DNA of 11,207 nucleotides from Pseudomonadales bacterium (lineage in GTDB: Bacteria > Pseudomonadota > Gammaproteobacteria > Pseudomonadales > IMCC2047): the NCBI GenBank assembly GCA_021736745.1, contig JAIPFG010000072.1, positions 1 through 11,207 on the forward strand, given 5' to 3'. The translations under genes and the position numbers were made by a program. The notes beneath the pieces are model-generated. The model was given only the letters and a program-made list of their open reading frames with translations. It was not told the DNA's origin and did no database searches. Shown here piece by piece: positions 1 through 7,535 of the stretch (position 1 is its first letter; every line of letters starts with the position of its first letter).

Positions 1-1
1 A

Positions 2-562
2 GCGACACAGCACATGGATGGTTGGCACGCCTGTGGACCACTCTGTTGTTTTGGCGCATTAAGTTCGGGTGATGTGGAGTTACTGGAGTATACCTACCCT
101 ATTATTATCCATCGGTATGGATTGGTGCAGGATAGTGCCGGTGCCGGTAGGTATCGTGGTGGCTCAGGTACGGCTTGGGAGGTAGAACCGCTTGGGCATG
201 AGATGACTGTTATTGGGTTTGGAGAAGGTCGTCAAATTCCGACGATGGGTGCTGCCGGAGCATATAACGGCATCAAAGAAGCCAAGCTTGGTAGTCTGGT
301 TATAGCACGAGAAGAAGGAACAGAAATGCATAAACGGAATGTTATGACGACTATTCAGCCAGGTGAGCGAGCAATTAATACAAACCCAGGTGGTGGTGGT
401 TTCGGTGATCCCTTTAAGCGTCCGATTGAGGATGTCTTATGGGATGTTAAAAACGGGCTGGTGTCTGTAGAGGCAGCTTTGACCGAGTACGGTTTGCGTA
501 TTAATGGTGAAACTCTAGAAGTTGATGCTTCTGCCAGAGAGCAGATGCGAGCGAATGTGTAG
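2..562 (+). CDS. hyuB: Hydantoinase/oxoprolinase B-type subunit, 3' part (5' end outside window)
   Basis: This is the C-terminal 186 residues of a HyuB-family protein; the reading frame is open to base 2, so the gene continues past the left edge (full-length members are usually 500-600 aa). Family hallmarks are visible: a segment with ELLEYTYPIIIHRYGLVQDS, then GAGRYRGGSGTAWEVEP, and near the end NPGGGGFGDPFKRP followed by the usual tail DVKNGLVSVEAALTEYG. HyuB proteins pair with HyuA in ATP-dependent ring-opening amidases (N-methylhydantoinase, 5-oxoprolinase, caprolactamase) or in acetone/acetophenone-type carboxylases, acting in the cytoplasm. The hyuA homologue starts 30 nt downstream on the same strand, so the two are almost certainly co-transcribed and form one enzyme. 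The ATG at base 14 is internal and not the start. Family assignment is firm; the substrate cannot be read from the sequence. Confidence 0.9.
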   Translation, partial: ATQHMDGWHACGPLCCFGALSSGDVELLEYTYPIIIHRYGLVQDSAGAGRYRGGSGTAWEVEPLGHEMTVIGFGEGRQIPTMGAAGAYNGIKEAKLGSLVIAREEGTEMHKRNVMTTIQPGERAINTNPGGGGFGDPFKRPIEDVLWDVKNGLVSVEAALTEYGLRINGETLEVDASAREQMRANV

Positions 563-592
563 CCCAAACTAGCGAGTCATTAGGAGAAAATT

Positions 593-2677
593 ATGGATAG
601 TAAATATCGTCTCGGTATCGATGCCGGGGGAACGTTCACAGATTTTGTCTTGGCCCAAAATAACGGTGAAGTTCGATTATATAAGAGTCCGTCGACACCC
701 GAAGATGGCACCATCGCTATCAGAGCCGGGCTTGAGCAGATTAGCGCGGATTTGGGTGAAAGCCCTGAGGAAATTATCAAGCAGTGTGATTTGTGTATCA
801 ATGGCACAACCGTTGCGCTTAATGCCCTGATTGAAAAGAAAGGAGCAAAAGTAGGACTACTTTGTACCTCAGGGCATGAAGACAGTATCGAGATCAGATT
901 GGGCCATAAGGAAGAGGGTTATCGCTATGACACGGCTTACCCACCAGCCCAGATGTTGGTGCCGCGTCATTTAAGACGGCCGATTAATGAACGTATTTTA
1001 TCTGATGGCACGGTACGCACGCCCTTGAATGAACAGGAAATTATTGATGCGGTAGCGTATTTTACAGCGGAAGGTGTAGAGAGTGTCGCCATATCATTTG
1101 TATGGTCTGTATTAAACCCAGTGCATGAGCAAAGGGTAAAGGAGATGGTGCAATCTCTCATGCCAAATGTTTTTGTCAGCGTAGGCTCTGAAATTTATCC
1201 TCAGATTAGAGAGTATACGAGAACTTCAACTGCTGTAGTTAATGCCTATTTAACGCCGGTAATGAGCCGGTATGTAGAAAAAATAGCCGCTTTCTTTCAG
1301 TCGCTGGGGGCACGTTACCCGGTCCGCTTCTACCAATCTAACGGTGGTCTTGCCGTTGGAAAAGCGATGAGCGAAACCCCGGTTAATGCAATCAATTCCG
1401 GGCCGGCATCCGCTCCTCAAGCCGCATTATATGCCGCAAAACCCTTTGATATTGATAATGTGATCACGGTTGATATGGGGGGTACGTCCTTTGATATTAC
1501 GCTGACCAAAGGAGGCCAAACTAATCTAAATAAAAATATTGATTTTCTACGTTATCGGATTGGTGTGCCCATGATTCAGGTTGAAACGCTTGGGGCTGGG
1601 GGAGGATCTATAGCGAGTGTTAATCAGCAAGGCTTACTGGAGGTTGGCCCAGAAAGTGCTGGTTCCAACCCCGGCCCAGTTTGTTATGGGAAAGGTGGAA
1701 CACTTCCTACAGTCACCGACGCTAATCTTGTCCTGGGTTATCTGAACGCTGCAGCAGTGCTAGGAGGGAGTATCCATTTGGATAGAAATTCGGCATATGA
1801 AGCCATCCGTGAGCACATCGCCGAACCATTGGGTATTTCGGTTGAGAAAGCCGCTTACGGTATCAGCACTATTGTTAATTTGAATATGGTAGGTGGTATT
1901 CGCCGGGTCTCGATTGAGCGTGGTTATGACCCGAGAGATTTTGTGTTGGTCTGTGCTGGCGGTGCCGCAGGGATGCACGTTGCGGCGTTAGCAGAAGAAA
2001 TAGGTATCAACGAAGTATTGATTCCTAAAGTAGCCTCCGGGTTATGTGCCTTCGGACAGGTTATTTCTGATGTTAAGTATAACTATCTATCGACGTTCCC
2101 TATGCAAATTGACGAGCATTCAGATATTGAAGGACTAAACAAAAAATTTATGACGTTGGAAGATAGTGGGGTCGGACACATGATCGCGGATGGCTTTAAA
2201 TCTGAAGATATCAGTATTTCTCGGAGTGCGGAAATGCGGTACGTGGGGCAGATACATGAATGTACCGTGGAGGTTAGTGAAGGAGAAATTACGGAGTCTG
2301 TTTGTCAGCAATTGTTGGCTAATTTCCATCGACGCCATGAAGAACTGTTTTCTTACAATGAGCCACATAATCCGGTTGAGTTAGTCAATTTGGAAAGCAC
2401 CATTACGGCGCGAATTGACAAGCCCGATATACCGAAAATTGCTGCTGGCACTTCTGATCCGGTATCAGGGCTAATGGAGGATAGGGAGATACTGATAGAT
2501 GGCACTGGTGATTGGGTGCGGGCACCGGTTTATGCGGGCGATAGGTTGAAGGCAAATAACGCCATTGAAGGACCTGCATTAATAGAAGAGGCGACGACGA
2601 CTATTGTTGTGCGCCCTGGTTGGAAAATACAGTTGGATCAATCTGGCTGTTACCGTATGACCGCAATTGCCACTTAA
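593..2677 (+). CDS. hyuA: Hydantoinase/oxoprolinase A-type (ATP-binding) subunit
   Basis: A 694-aa protein of normal length for HyuA. The N-terminal domain opens with GIDAGGTFTDFV (residues 8-19), the phosphate-binding loop of the ASKHA-like fold, followed by GTTVALNALIEKKGAKVGLL (71-90) and a characteristic stretch IRLGHKEEGYRYD (101-113). The second, nucleotide-binding domain shows SNGGL (249-253), NSGPA (268-272), DMGGTSFD (294-301), GAGGGSIA (334-341) and GPESAGSNPGPVCYGKGG (352-369). In this family the A subunit uses ATP to activate the amide or carbonyl of the substrate, and the B subunit completes hydrolysis or carboxylation. The start is set by AGGAG at 582-586, 6 nt before the ATG. 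It lies directly behind the hyuB homologue. Candidate reactions are lactam, hydantoin or oxoproline opening; a carboxylase role is the main alternative, although no gamma subunit is seen here. Confidence 0.92.
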   Translation: MDSKYRLGIDAGGTFTDFVLAQNNGEVRLYKSPSTPEDGTIAIRAGLEQISADLGESPEEIIKQCDLCINGTTVALNALIEKKGAKVGLLCTSGHEDSIEIRLGHKEEGYRYDTAYPPAQMLVPRHLRRPINERILSDGTVRTPLNEQEIIDAVAYFTAEGVESVAISFVWSVLNPVHEQRVKEMVQSLMPNVFVSVGSEIYPQIREYTRTSTAVVNAYLTPVMSRYVEKIAAFFQSLGARYPVRFYQSNGGLAVGKAMSETPVNAINSGPASAPQAALYAAKPFDIDNVITVDMGGTSFDITLTKGGQTNLNKNIDFLRYRIGVPMIQVETLGAGGGSIASVNQQGLLEVGPESAGSNPGPVCYGKGGTLPTVTDANLVLGYLNAAAVLGGSIHLDRNSAYEAIREHIAEPLGISVEKAAYGISTIVNLNMVGGIRRVSIERGYDPRDFVLVCAGGAAGMHVAALAEEIGINEVLIPKVASGLCAFGQVISDVKYNYLSTFPMQIDEHSDIEGLNKKFMTLEDSGVGHMIADGFKSEDISISRSAEMRYVGQIHECTVEVSEGEITESVCQQLLANFHRRHEELFSYNEPHNPVELVNLESTITARIDKPDIPKIAAGTSDPVSGLMEDREILIDGTGDWVRAPVYAGDRLKANNAIEGPALIEEATTTIVVRPGWKIQLDQSGCYRMTAIAT

Positions 2678-2786
2678 ACAGGGGCTATTGCACTGCTGGC
2701 TAAATATTTCTGCACGCTACGTAAATAAAGTAGATGCTCTTAACTGTAGGCTGTCTCTGCTTAGTAGAAGAAAGGGTAAGGGTTTT

Positions 2787-2825
2787 ATGAGCAATGCGAA
2801 AGTGATTAAGAGGAGAAAAGTATGA
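2787..2825 (+). CDS. Possible 12-codon leader ORF overlapping the receptor start
   Basis: A short frame, MSNAKVIKRRKV, starts at an ATG with AAGGG four bases upstream (2778-2782). It ends in a TGA that overlaps the receptor's start codon as ATGA. The receptor's own AGGAG (2811-2815) lies inside this frame. The arrangement would allow translational coupling or a leader-type control, but so short a frame can also arise by chance, and the peptide resembles nothing I recognise. It is recorded as a candidate only. Confidence 0.25.
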   Translation: MSNAKVIKRRKV

Positions 2826-5203
2826 AATATAACTATTATAAGCGCTTCAATCGATTGACCCATTGTGTTGCCGCAGTATCACTTGCTGCAACGGCAGGAG
2901 TTTCGGCTGGAGTATTGGAGGAAGTTGTAGTAACCGCTCAAAAACGTGAACAGTCTTTACAGGATGTCGGAATAGCAATTTCTGCCTTTTCCGGTGAACA
3001 AATGAACTCACTTGGTGTTGAAGACAGTGTTGATATAGCAAGGTTTACTCCGAGTATATCTGTTTCGGGTAGTTTTGCTGGTCAAATGTCACAGTTTTCG
3101 ATTAGGGGCGTTACGCAAAATGACTTTAATGACCATGTAGAAGCACCAAATGCGGTATATATTGATGAAGGCTATGTGGCTATGCAGCAAGGACAGATGT
3201 TTTCGACTTTTGATATAGCCCGGGTAGAAGCATTAAAGGGTCCACAGGGAACACTGTTTGGCCGTAATGCTACCGGTGGTCTGATCCATTTTATTAGTAA
3301 GAAGCCGACTGAAGAGCTAGAGGGGTATGTTGATGTGACTTTAGGGGCATACAGTCAGCGGCGATTCGAGGGGGCGGTTAGTGGTTCATTGGCGGATGGT
3401 GTCATGGGGCGTTTGTCAGGCATGTATAACCGATTTGATGAATATGTTGACAATAATTATCCTCAGAACACTTTTACAGCGGATCCTACCTTATTGCATA
3501 GCGATCCGGGCAACCCTAGTGCCTTGAATAATCTGAGTGACAATTCCGATTTAGGAAATGATGATACGTGGGCGTTTCGCGGCCAGTTGCTATTTGAACT
3601 GAATGAAAAAGCCGAACTCCACATTATCGGTTTTAGTTCCAAGACAACAACCTCGATTGGAGCATACCAGTCTGCTCAGACTGTCGCCACATTAGATGGA
3701 AATGGCGAGCAAGTTGGAAGTCGATATACCAACAGCCTTGATATGTGCGAAATTATTTCTGCCACAGGTGCCTGCGTAAATACCACATTTGATGGTGATT
3801 TTGATGGGTTGCGACCAGTTGCCGGTGGTGATTTTTGGGGTTACATTGATCCGGATGGCAATGACTTTGACACGTCAAGTGATTTCGCCTTTGACGATTT
3901 CAATGAGTTTGAAACCAGCGGCATTACGATGAAATTGACTGTTGATCTTGAGTCAATGACACTTACATCTATTACCGACTATAAGGATTTTGATAAGTTT
4001 GTTGGTCTTGATCTGGAAGGTGCGCCTGTAAATCAGTTTATCTGGTTGCAGGAGTCTCAAGAGGAGACTTTATCGCAAGAGTTTAGATTAAATGGTGAAA
4101 CCGACACTATGCGCTGGGTTGCTGGTTTTTATTATCTCGATATTGAAAACGATAATATTTCAGGACTGTCAGGATTGCCGAATAATGTTTCCGGTTTTGG
4201 CTCATTTGATGAGCCTCGGGAGGCTTCACTGCAAACTAAATCCTACTCATTATTTGGCCAAGTTGATTTCGATTTATCCGAGACCTTGACGTTGGTTGCT
4301 GGTTTGCGTGCTACCCTGGAAGAAAAGGATTATGACTTCAATGTTGGTTTTGTGCTGCCGAGCCCAGTTAACTTTAAATGGGATCCTTTGGTTGCTCCTA
4401 TTGTCAGTTTTTCAGATGACACCAGCGATACCTTGTGGACGGGTAAGTTGCAGCTCGACTGGACGCCGACCGATAGTTTGCTGATTTATGGTGGCATTAA
4501 TCGCGGGGTGAAAGCAGGCAGCTTTAATTCCGGGGGCTCATCAATTGATCCCTTGACCATTGCTTACGACGAAGAAGTCTTGACCGCTTATGAAATAGGC
4601 TTTAAATCGACGCTCTGGGATGGTGCTGCGCGTTTTAATGGGGCTGTGTTTTATTATGATTACAAGGACTACCAAGCAGCAAGATGGCTAGGTTTTGCTA
4701 ATCTTATTACCAATAACGATGCCACGACCAAAGGGGTTGAGCTGGAGCTGATCGCGTCGCCAACGGATAATTTGGATGTGATGTTCAATGTTGGTTACTT
4801 TGATGCAACGGTAGAAGATGTTCAAATCACTTCAACCTTAACCAAAGATGTTGAACCGACCTTTGCGCCTGATACGACAGCGTCTGGTTTAATCCGCTAT
4901 ACACTTCCATTTGAGGTATTTGGAGGAATGCTGGCATTGCAAGGAGACGTTACCTATCAATCGAAAACCTACCACAATTTAACAAATTTTAGTTCGACGG
5001 AAATAGACAGTTACACCTTGGGCAATCTTCGGGCAAGCTGGGAAAGCATAGAGGGTGCTTGGCTGGTGGATGTCTATGTCAAAAATGTAAGTGATGAACG
5101 CTATAATACCTTAGGTTTCGACCTATCACAGGTTTGTGGCTGTAATGAAGAGGCTCAGGGAAGGCCTCGTTGGTGGGGTGTTTCGTTGCGCTATACCTTC
5201 TAG
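2822..5203 (+). CDS. TonB-dependent outer-membrane receptor
   Basis: A 793-aa TonB-dependent receptor that would carry a substrate across the outer membrane using energy from TonB-ExbB-ExbD. Residues 1-29 form a signal peptide (basic start, hydrophobic core, VSA-G cleavage site). A TonB-box-like segment LEEVVVTAQKREQSLQDV (32-49) is followed by the plug domain with FSIRGV (92-97), VYIDEGYV (112-119) and the conserved VEALKGPQGTLFGRNATGG (135-153). The remainder is a 22-strand-type barrel ending in WGVSLRYTF with the terminal Phe needed for outer-membrane assembly. AGGAG at 2811-2815 fixes the start. Two cysteines (309, 318) precede a strongly acidic stretch (324-361), and a CGC pair lies near the end (772-774); both are probably in extracellular loops. 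The gene follows hyuA by 144 nt in the same orientation and precedes a terminator, which suggests uptake of the compound the Hyu enzyme acts on. The ligand is unknown. Confidence 0.95.
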   Translation: MKYNYYKRFNRLTHCVAAVSLAATAGVSAGVLEEVVVTAQKREQSLQDVGIAISAFSGEQMNSLGVEDSVDIARFTPSISVSGSFAGQMSQFSIRGVTQNDFNDHVEAPNAVYIDEGYVAMQQGQMFSTFDIARVEALKGPQGTLFGRNATGGLIHFISKKPTEELEGYVDVTLGAYSQRRFEGAVSGSLADGVMGRLSGMYNRFDEYVDNNYPQNTFTADPTLLHSDPGNPSALNNLSDNSDLGNDDTWAFRGQLLFELNEKAELHIIGFSSKTTTSIGAYQSAQTVATLDGNGEQVGSRYTNSLDMCEIISATGACVNTTFDGDFDGLRPVAGGDFWGYIDPDGNDFDTSSDFAFDDFNEFETSGITMKLTVDLESMTLTSITDYKDFDKFVGLDLEGAPVNQFIWLQESQEETLSQEFRLNGETDTMRWVAGFYYLDIENDNISGLSGLPNNVSGFGSFDEPREASLQTKSYSLFGQVDFDLSETLTLVAGLRATLEEKDYDFNVGFVLPSPVNFKWDPLVAPIVSFSDDTSDTLWTGKLQLDWTPTDSLLIYGGINRGVKAGSFNSGGSSIDPLTIAYDEEVLTAYEIGFKSTLWDGAARFNGAVFYYDYKDYQAARWLGFANLITNNDATTKGVELELIASPTDNLDVMFNVGYFDATVEDVQITSTLTKDVEPTFAPDTTASGLIRYTLPFEVFGGMLALQGDVTYQSKTYHNLTNFSSTEIDSYTLGNLRASWESIEGAWLVDVYVKNVSDERYNTLGFDLSQVCGCNEEAQGRPRWWGVSLRYTF

Positions 5204-5225
5204 CTATTAGCGGATATCCACTAAT

Positions 5226-5257
5226 AACAAGCCGTCCTTAGAGGCGGCTTGTTTCTT
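5226..5257 (+). terminator. Rho-independent terminator of the receptor gene
   Basis: A perfect 9-bp stem, AACAAGCCG (5226-5234) with CGGCTTGTT (5245-5253), encloses a 10-nt loop and runs into a short T-rich tail (TTTCTT). It sits 22 nt after the receptor stop codon. The tail is interrupted by C, so termination may be partial. A smaller hairpin (TATTAG 5205-5210 with CTAATA 5221-5226) lies just before it, directly after the stop codon. Confidence 0.75.
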
Positions 5258-5287
5258 GATTTCCGGGTCAGAGATGAATTTCCATTA

Positions 5288-5316
5288 TTGACTTATTAAA
5301 TGATTTGAAGTATCAA
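5288..5316 (+). promoter_or_regulatory. Candidate sigma-70 promoter of the AraC-type regulator gene
   Basis: TTGACT (5288-5293, one mismatch from the -35 consensus) is followed after 17 bp by TATCAA (5311-5316, four of six matches to the -10 consensus). Transcription would begin about 30 nt before the regulator's ATG. The -10 half lies within the palindrome at 5304-5326, as expected for a regulated promoter. This is judged by eye only. Confidence 0.4.
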
Positions 5317-5326
5317 CTACTTTAAA
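5304..5326. promoter_or_regulatory. 23-bp imperfect palindrome, candidate operator
   Basis: The arms TTTGAAGTA (5304-5312) and TACTTTAAA (5318-5326) are complementary at eight of nine positions around a 5-nt centre (TCAAC). The left arm plus centre is nearly repeated in the lysR/transaminase control region (7278-7290, 12 of 13 bases identical). The site overlaps the proposed -10 element. A dimeric regulator is the natural ligand; whether it is the local LysR-type, the AraC-type or another protein is unknown. Confidence 0.45.
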
Positions 5327-5355
5327 CCATGACTTACATGTGATGTAGGATCAAA

Positions 5356-6321
5356 ATGGAAAAACAGTTATACAGCGCGAACTCTCAGCTTTCCAGTAGA
5401 CCGATTGATTGCTGGAATGATATCGTCAATAACGTTTATTTCCCCCTTTTGTTGAATGTCCCTAATAAAAGTAATGGGCCTTTTTGCGGGACGCTCGAAA
5501 GTATCCACTTTGGGCATCTAAGAATATCCCAGCTTCAGTCCACACCGCTGTCCTATCGTCGTGAAAGGTATCATGTGGGCCAGGAAAATGAAGATTATTT
5601 TCTGATTACCATCCCCAAATTATCTAATACGCATTTTGAACAGAATGGCAAAGACCTTGAATGTCAGCCGGGAAGTTTTTTTATAGAAGGTAGTGCGGAT
5701 CCCTATATTTTTGAATACTCTCAGGCTAACCGTATGACGGTCTTACGTATTCCTGGAGTGCTGTTGAGAGATCGAGTGGCGGGTCCAGAGAATTTTTGTG
5801 CGACGAGCCTGGTTCGAGCGCAGGCCGGATGTACGTTATTTGTTGATTTCCTGCACTCGATATTGAAACAGGCCAAATATATTTCGGATGAAGCCAGTTT
5901 AAAATATAGTGAACAACTGGTTGATCTTTTGGCCATTGTATTAAACTCTATGGATAATAGTTTGGCGCATACGGAAAGTGCTGCTCAACAAGCTCATCTC
6001 CACCGTATTTATCATTATATTAATTTAAACCTATCGAACCCTGAATTGTCTCCACATATGATTGCGGAAAAATGTGGTGTATCGATACGTTATCTTCACC
6101 TACTATTTAAATCTACCGGTTGGACTGTATCGGGATGGATCCGAGAAGAAAGGCTAAAAGCCTGCTATGCAGTTTTAACTAACCCTCAAAAACCAATTCG
6201 TTCATTTGCTGAGCTAGCTTATCGTTGGGGCTTTTCGGATCAGACAACGTTCAATCGCTGTTTTAAATCCAAGTTTGAACAGACACCTAAAGAGGTGCGG
6301 GCTATTTCGGTGGGTCAATAG
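5356..6321 (+). CDS. AraC-family transcriptional regulator
   Basis: A 321-aa regulator of the class with a cupin-like N-terminal sensing domain of the AraC_binding_2 (FeaR/NphR-like) kind: residues about 50-140 include GHLRISQLQS, YFLITIPKLS and CQPGSFFI. The C-terminal double helix-turn-helix is clear: first HTH IAEKCGVSIRYLHLLFK (236-252), second HTH FAELAYRWGFSDQTTFNRCF (284-303), then QTPKEVR (309-315). It would bind DNA in the cytoplasm and respond to a small ligand. A modest TAGGA lies 5 nt before the ATG. The gene stands between the receptor and the lysR gene, so it is a good candidate to control hyuBA and the receptor, or the transaminase operon. Its 3' end overlaps the convergent lysR gene by 20 nt. 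The family is firm; target and ligand are inference. Confidence 0.92.
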   Translation: MEKQLYSANSQLSSRPIDCWNDIVNNVYFPLLLNVPNKSNGPFCGTLESIHFGHLRISQLQSTPLSYRRERYHVGQENEDYFLITIPKLSNTHFEQNGKDLECQPGSFFIEGSADPYIFEYSQANRMTVLRIPGVLLRDRVAGPENFCATSLVRAQAGCTLFVDFLHSILKQAKYISDEASLKYSEQLVDLLAIVLNSMDNSLAHTESAAQQAHLHRIYHYINLNLSNPELSPHMIAEKCGVSIRYLHLLFKSTGWTVSGWIREERLKACYAVLTNPQKPIRSFAELAYRWGFSDQTTFNRCFKSKFEQTPKEVRAISVGQ

Positions 6322-7252
6322 GGCGATGAATAGCTTCATTTAAATATTGAATAAATAAGTTTGCGACAGTGTTGTTGAGTGTGCTTTTTTTATAAATCAG
6401 TGCATTCTCAGCGTGATAACTAAAACTTGTTGGTAGCAGTTGTCGTAAATGATATTTGTCTGCCCGTGAGTGAGCATAGTAGTCGGGGAGAAATCCAATA
6501 TATTTCCCGGAAGAAATTAATAATAAGCAACCTTCCATATGGTCTGCATTTGCCCTGTTTTGAAATAAGCTGATCAGACTATTGGTTTCGGCCTGTACTT
6601 TATGGCCAGAAGCGACCAAGTCATATTCCACGATTGTTTCTGCATCTAATTGTTCTGAAGGAATTTTGAACAAAGGGTGGTTTAAGCTGCAGTAAAGGTG
6701 GCTTTGGTGCTTAAAGATTGGTGTGTACACTAATCCAGGACGCTTTATGTGAACTGTATTGACACCGAGATGAGCCTTCCCGTTTAAAAGATCAAAATCC
6801 AATTCGTGAGGGGCGCGTGTAACGACCTCTAGGGTCACTCTTGGTGCCCGTTCACGGAATTGGGCTATTATGGGTGCTAGATCGAAACTGGCGCTGCTCA
6901 TTTCCAACCAGTCGTCAGGCAGAGCGATTTGTAGATTCCCCGTCATATTTGACTGAATGGCGTTGATCTGATTGCGAAAAGTTTCCAGATACTGCAAAAA
7001 CTCTTTGGTTGATTGATACAGGGCCTCTCCTTGAGGTGTTAGCGAAAAGGTCGATCGGCCTCGACCTCGCTGACATAGCTGCATACCAATACGGGTTTCA
7101 AGATCAGAAATATGAATACTTATGGTCGATCGGTTGATGTTTAGTTCCTGCTCGGCCGCCGCAAATCCGCCATTTTCGGCGACAGAAAGAAAAACTTTCA
7201 ACATTCGAAGATCAATATCGCTGAGCTGTCCGATAAACCCCAATCTTGCCAT
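6302..7252 (-). CDS. LysR-family transcriptional regulator
   Basis: A 316-aa LysR-type regulator from the ATG at 7252. The winged helix-turn-helix lies at residues 15-74: LRMLKVFLSVAENGGFAAAE, then the recognition helix region NRSTISIHISDLETRIGMQL and LTPQGEALY. A linker helix follows, then the substrate-binding domain starting near GNLQIALPDDWLEMS (about 105). A TTG four codons upstream (7264) would give 320 aa, but ATG is preferred and a weak TTGGA lies about 7 nt before it; no strong Shine-Dalgarno favours either. It is divergent from the transaminase operon, the classic arrangement for a LysR activator controlling a neighbouring catabolic operon in response to a pathway intermediate. Its end overlaps the AraC-type gene tail to tail by 20 nt. 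The sensing domain does not reveal the ligand. Confidence 0.92.
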   Translation of the reverse strand: MARLGFIGQLSDIDLRMLKVFLSVAENGGFAAAEQELNINRSTISIHISDLETRIGMQLCQRGRGRSTFSLTPQGEALYQSTKEFLQYLETFRNQINAIQSNMTGNLQIALPDDWLEMSSASFDLAPIIAQFRERAPRVTLEVVTRAPHELDFDLLNGKAHLGVNTVHIKRPGLVYTPIFKHQSHLYCSLNHPLFKIPSEQLDAETIVEYDLVASGHKVQAETNSLISLFQNRANADHMEGCLLLISSGKYIGFLPDYYAHSRADKYHLRQLLPTSFSYHAENALIYKKSTLNNTVANLFIQYLNEAIHRPIDPPK

Positions 7253-7277
7253 TGTAATATCCAAAAATTAGTCAAAA

Positions 7278-7290
7278 TTTAAAGTATCAA
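7278..7290 (+). promoter_or_regulatory. Copy of the operator core found upstream of the AraC-type gene
   Basis: TTTAAAGTATCAA matches TTTGAAGTATCAA at 5304-5316 in 12 of 13 positions. It lies 26 nt upstream of the lysR ATG at 7252, close enough to overlap the lysR promoter or leader, so autoregulation is possible. Low sequence complexity raises the chance of coincidence. Confidence 0.35.
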
Positions 7291-7384
7291 AAATCAACTA
7301 AATAATTAATTTAGCGGATTTATTTCATGCTATTCCAATAAATTAATAACTTAATTATATGATTTTAAATGATATTTTATATGT

Positions 7385-7397
7385 TTGATTTTATCAA
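7385..7397. promoter_or_regulatory. Candidate LysR box (T-N11-A)
   Basis: TTGAT-TTT-ATCAA is a perfect 5-bp inverted repeat with a 3-nt centre and fits the T-N11-A form known for LysR-type recognition sites. It is about 140 bp upstream of the transaminase start, in the shared control region of a divergent lysR gene, where such a site is expected. Confidence 0.4.
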
Positions 7398-7426
7398 CTT
7401 TAAAATTGTGATTTTGTAATTTTTTG

Positions 7427-7441
7427 GATTTTCTAAAAATC
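7427..7441. promoter_or_regulatory. Second small palindrome, possible activation site
   Basis: GATTTT-CTA-AAAATC is a perfect 6-bp inverted repeat with a 3-nt centre, immediately upstream of the GATAAT at 7443-7448. Its centre is 43 bp (about four helical turns) from the centre of the palindrome at 7385-7397. LysR proteins often use a recognition and an activation site on one face of the helix. In such AT-rich DNA it may be fortuitous. Confidence 0.3.
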
Positions 7442-7535
7442 GGATAATGCTTTTGTCAACCAAGAATAATCAATGAACGCACTCTGTTTGAGTTTGTTGG
7501 TCAGGATTTATCATAGCATTAAAGAAGAGGATTAG

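Larger units (their letters stand above)
7253..7535. promoter_or_regulatory. AT-rich divergent control region between lysR and the transaminase operon
   Basis: About 280 bp with no gene and very high AT content. It must hold the promoters of both the minus-strand lysR gene and the plus-strand transaminase operon. I found no convincing -35/-10 pair in either direction; GATAAT at 7443-7448 is the best -10 for the operon but lacks a good -35 at 16-18 bp, which would fit an activator-dependent promoter. It contains three motif sites listed separately (7278-7290, 7385-7397, 7427-7441), and TTTAAAGT at 7278-7285 recurs inverted at 7397-7404. Confidence 0.6.

Noticed and set aside
2678..2786. A sigma-70 promoter for the receptor gene in the hyuA-receptor gap
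   Set aside because: TTGCAC and TAAATA occur, but not at workable spacing; the receptor may be read from the hyuBA promoter or from a promoter I cannot recognise.
7253..7264. TTG start four codons upstream for the LysR-type regulator
   Set aside because: An ATG at 7252 is available with a similar weak upstream site, and the extra residues precede the conserved domain; TTG cannot be excluded.
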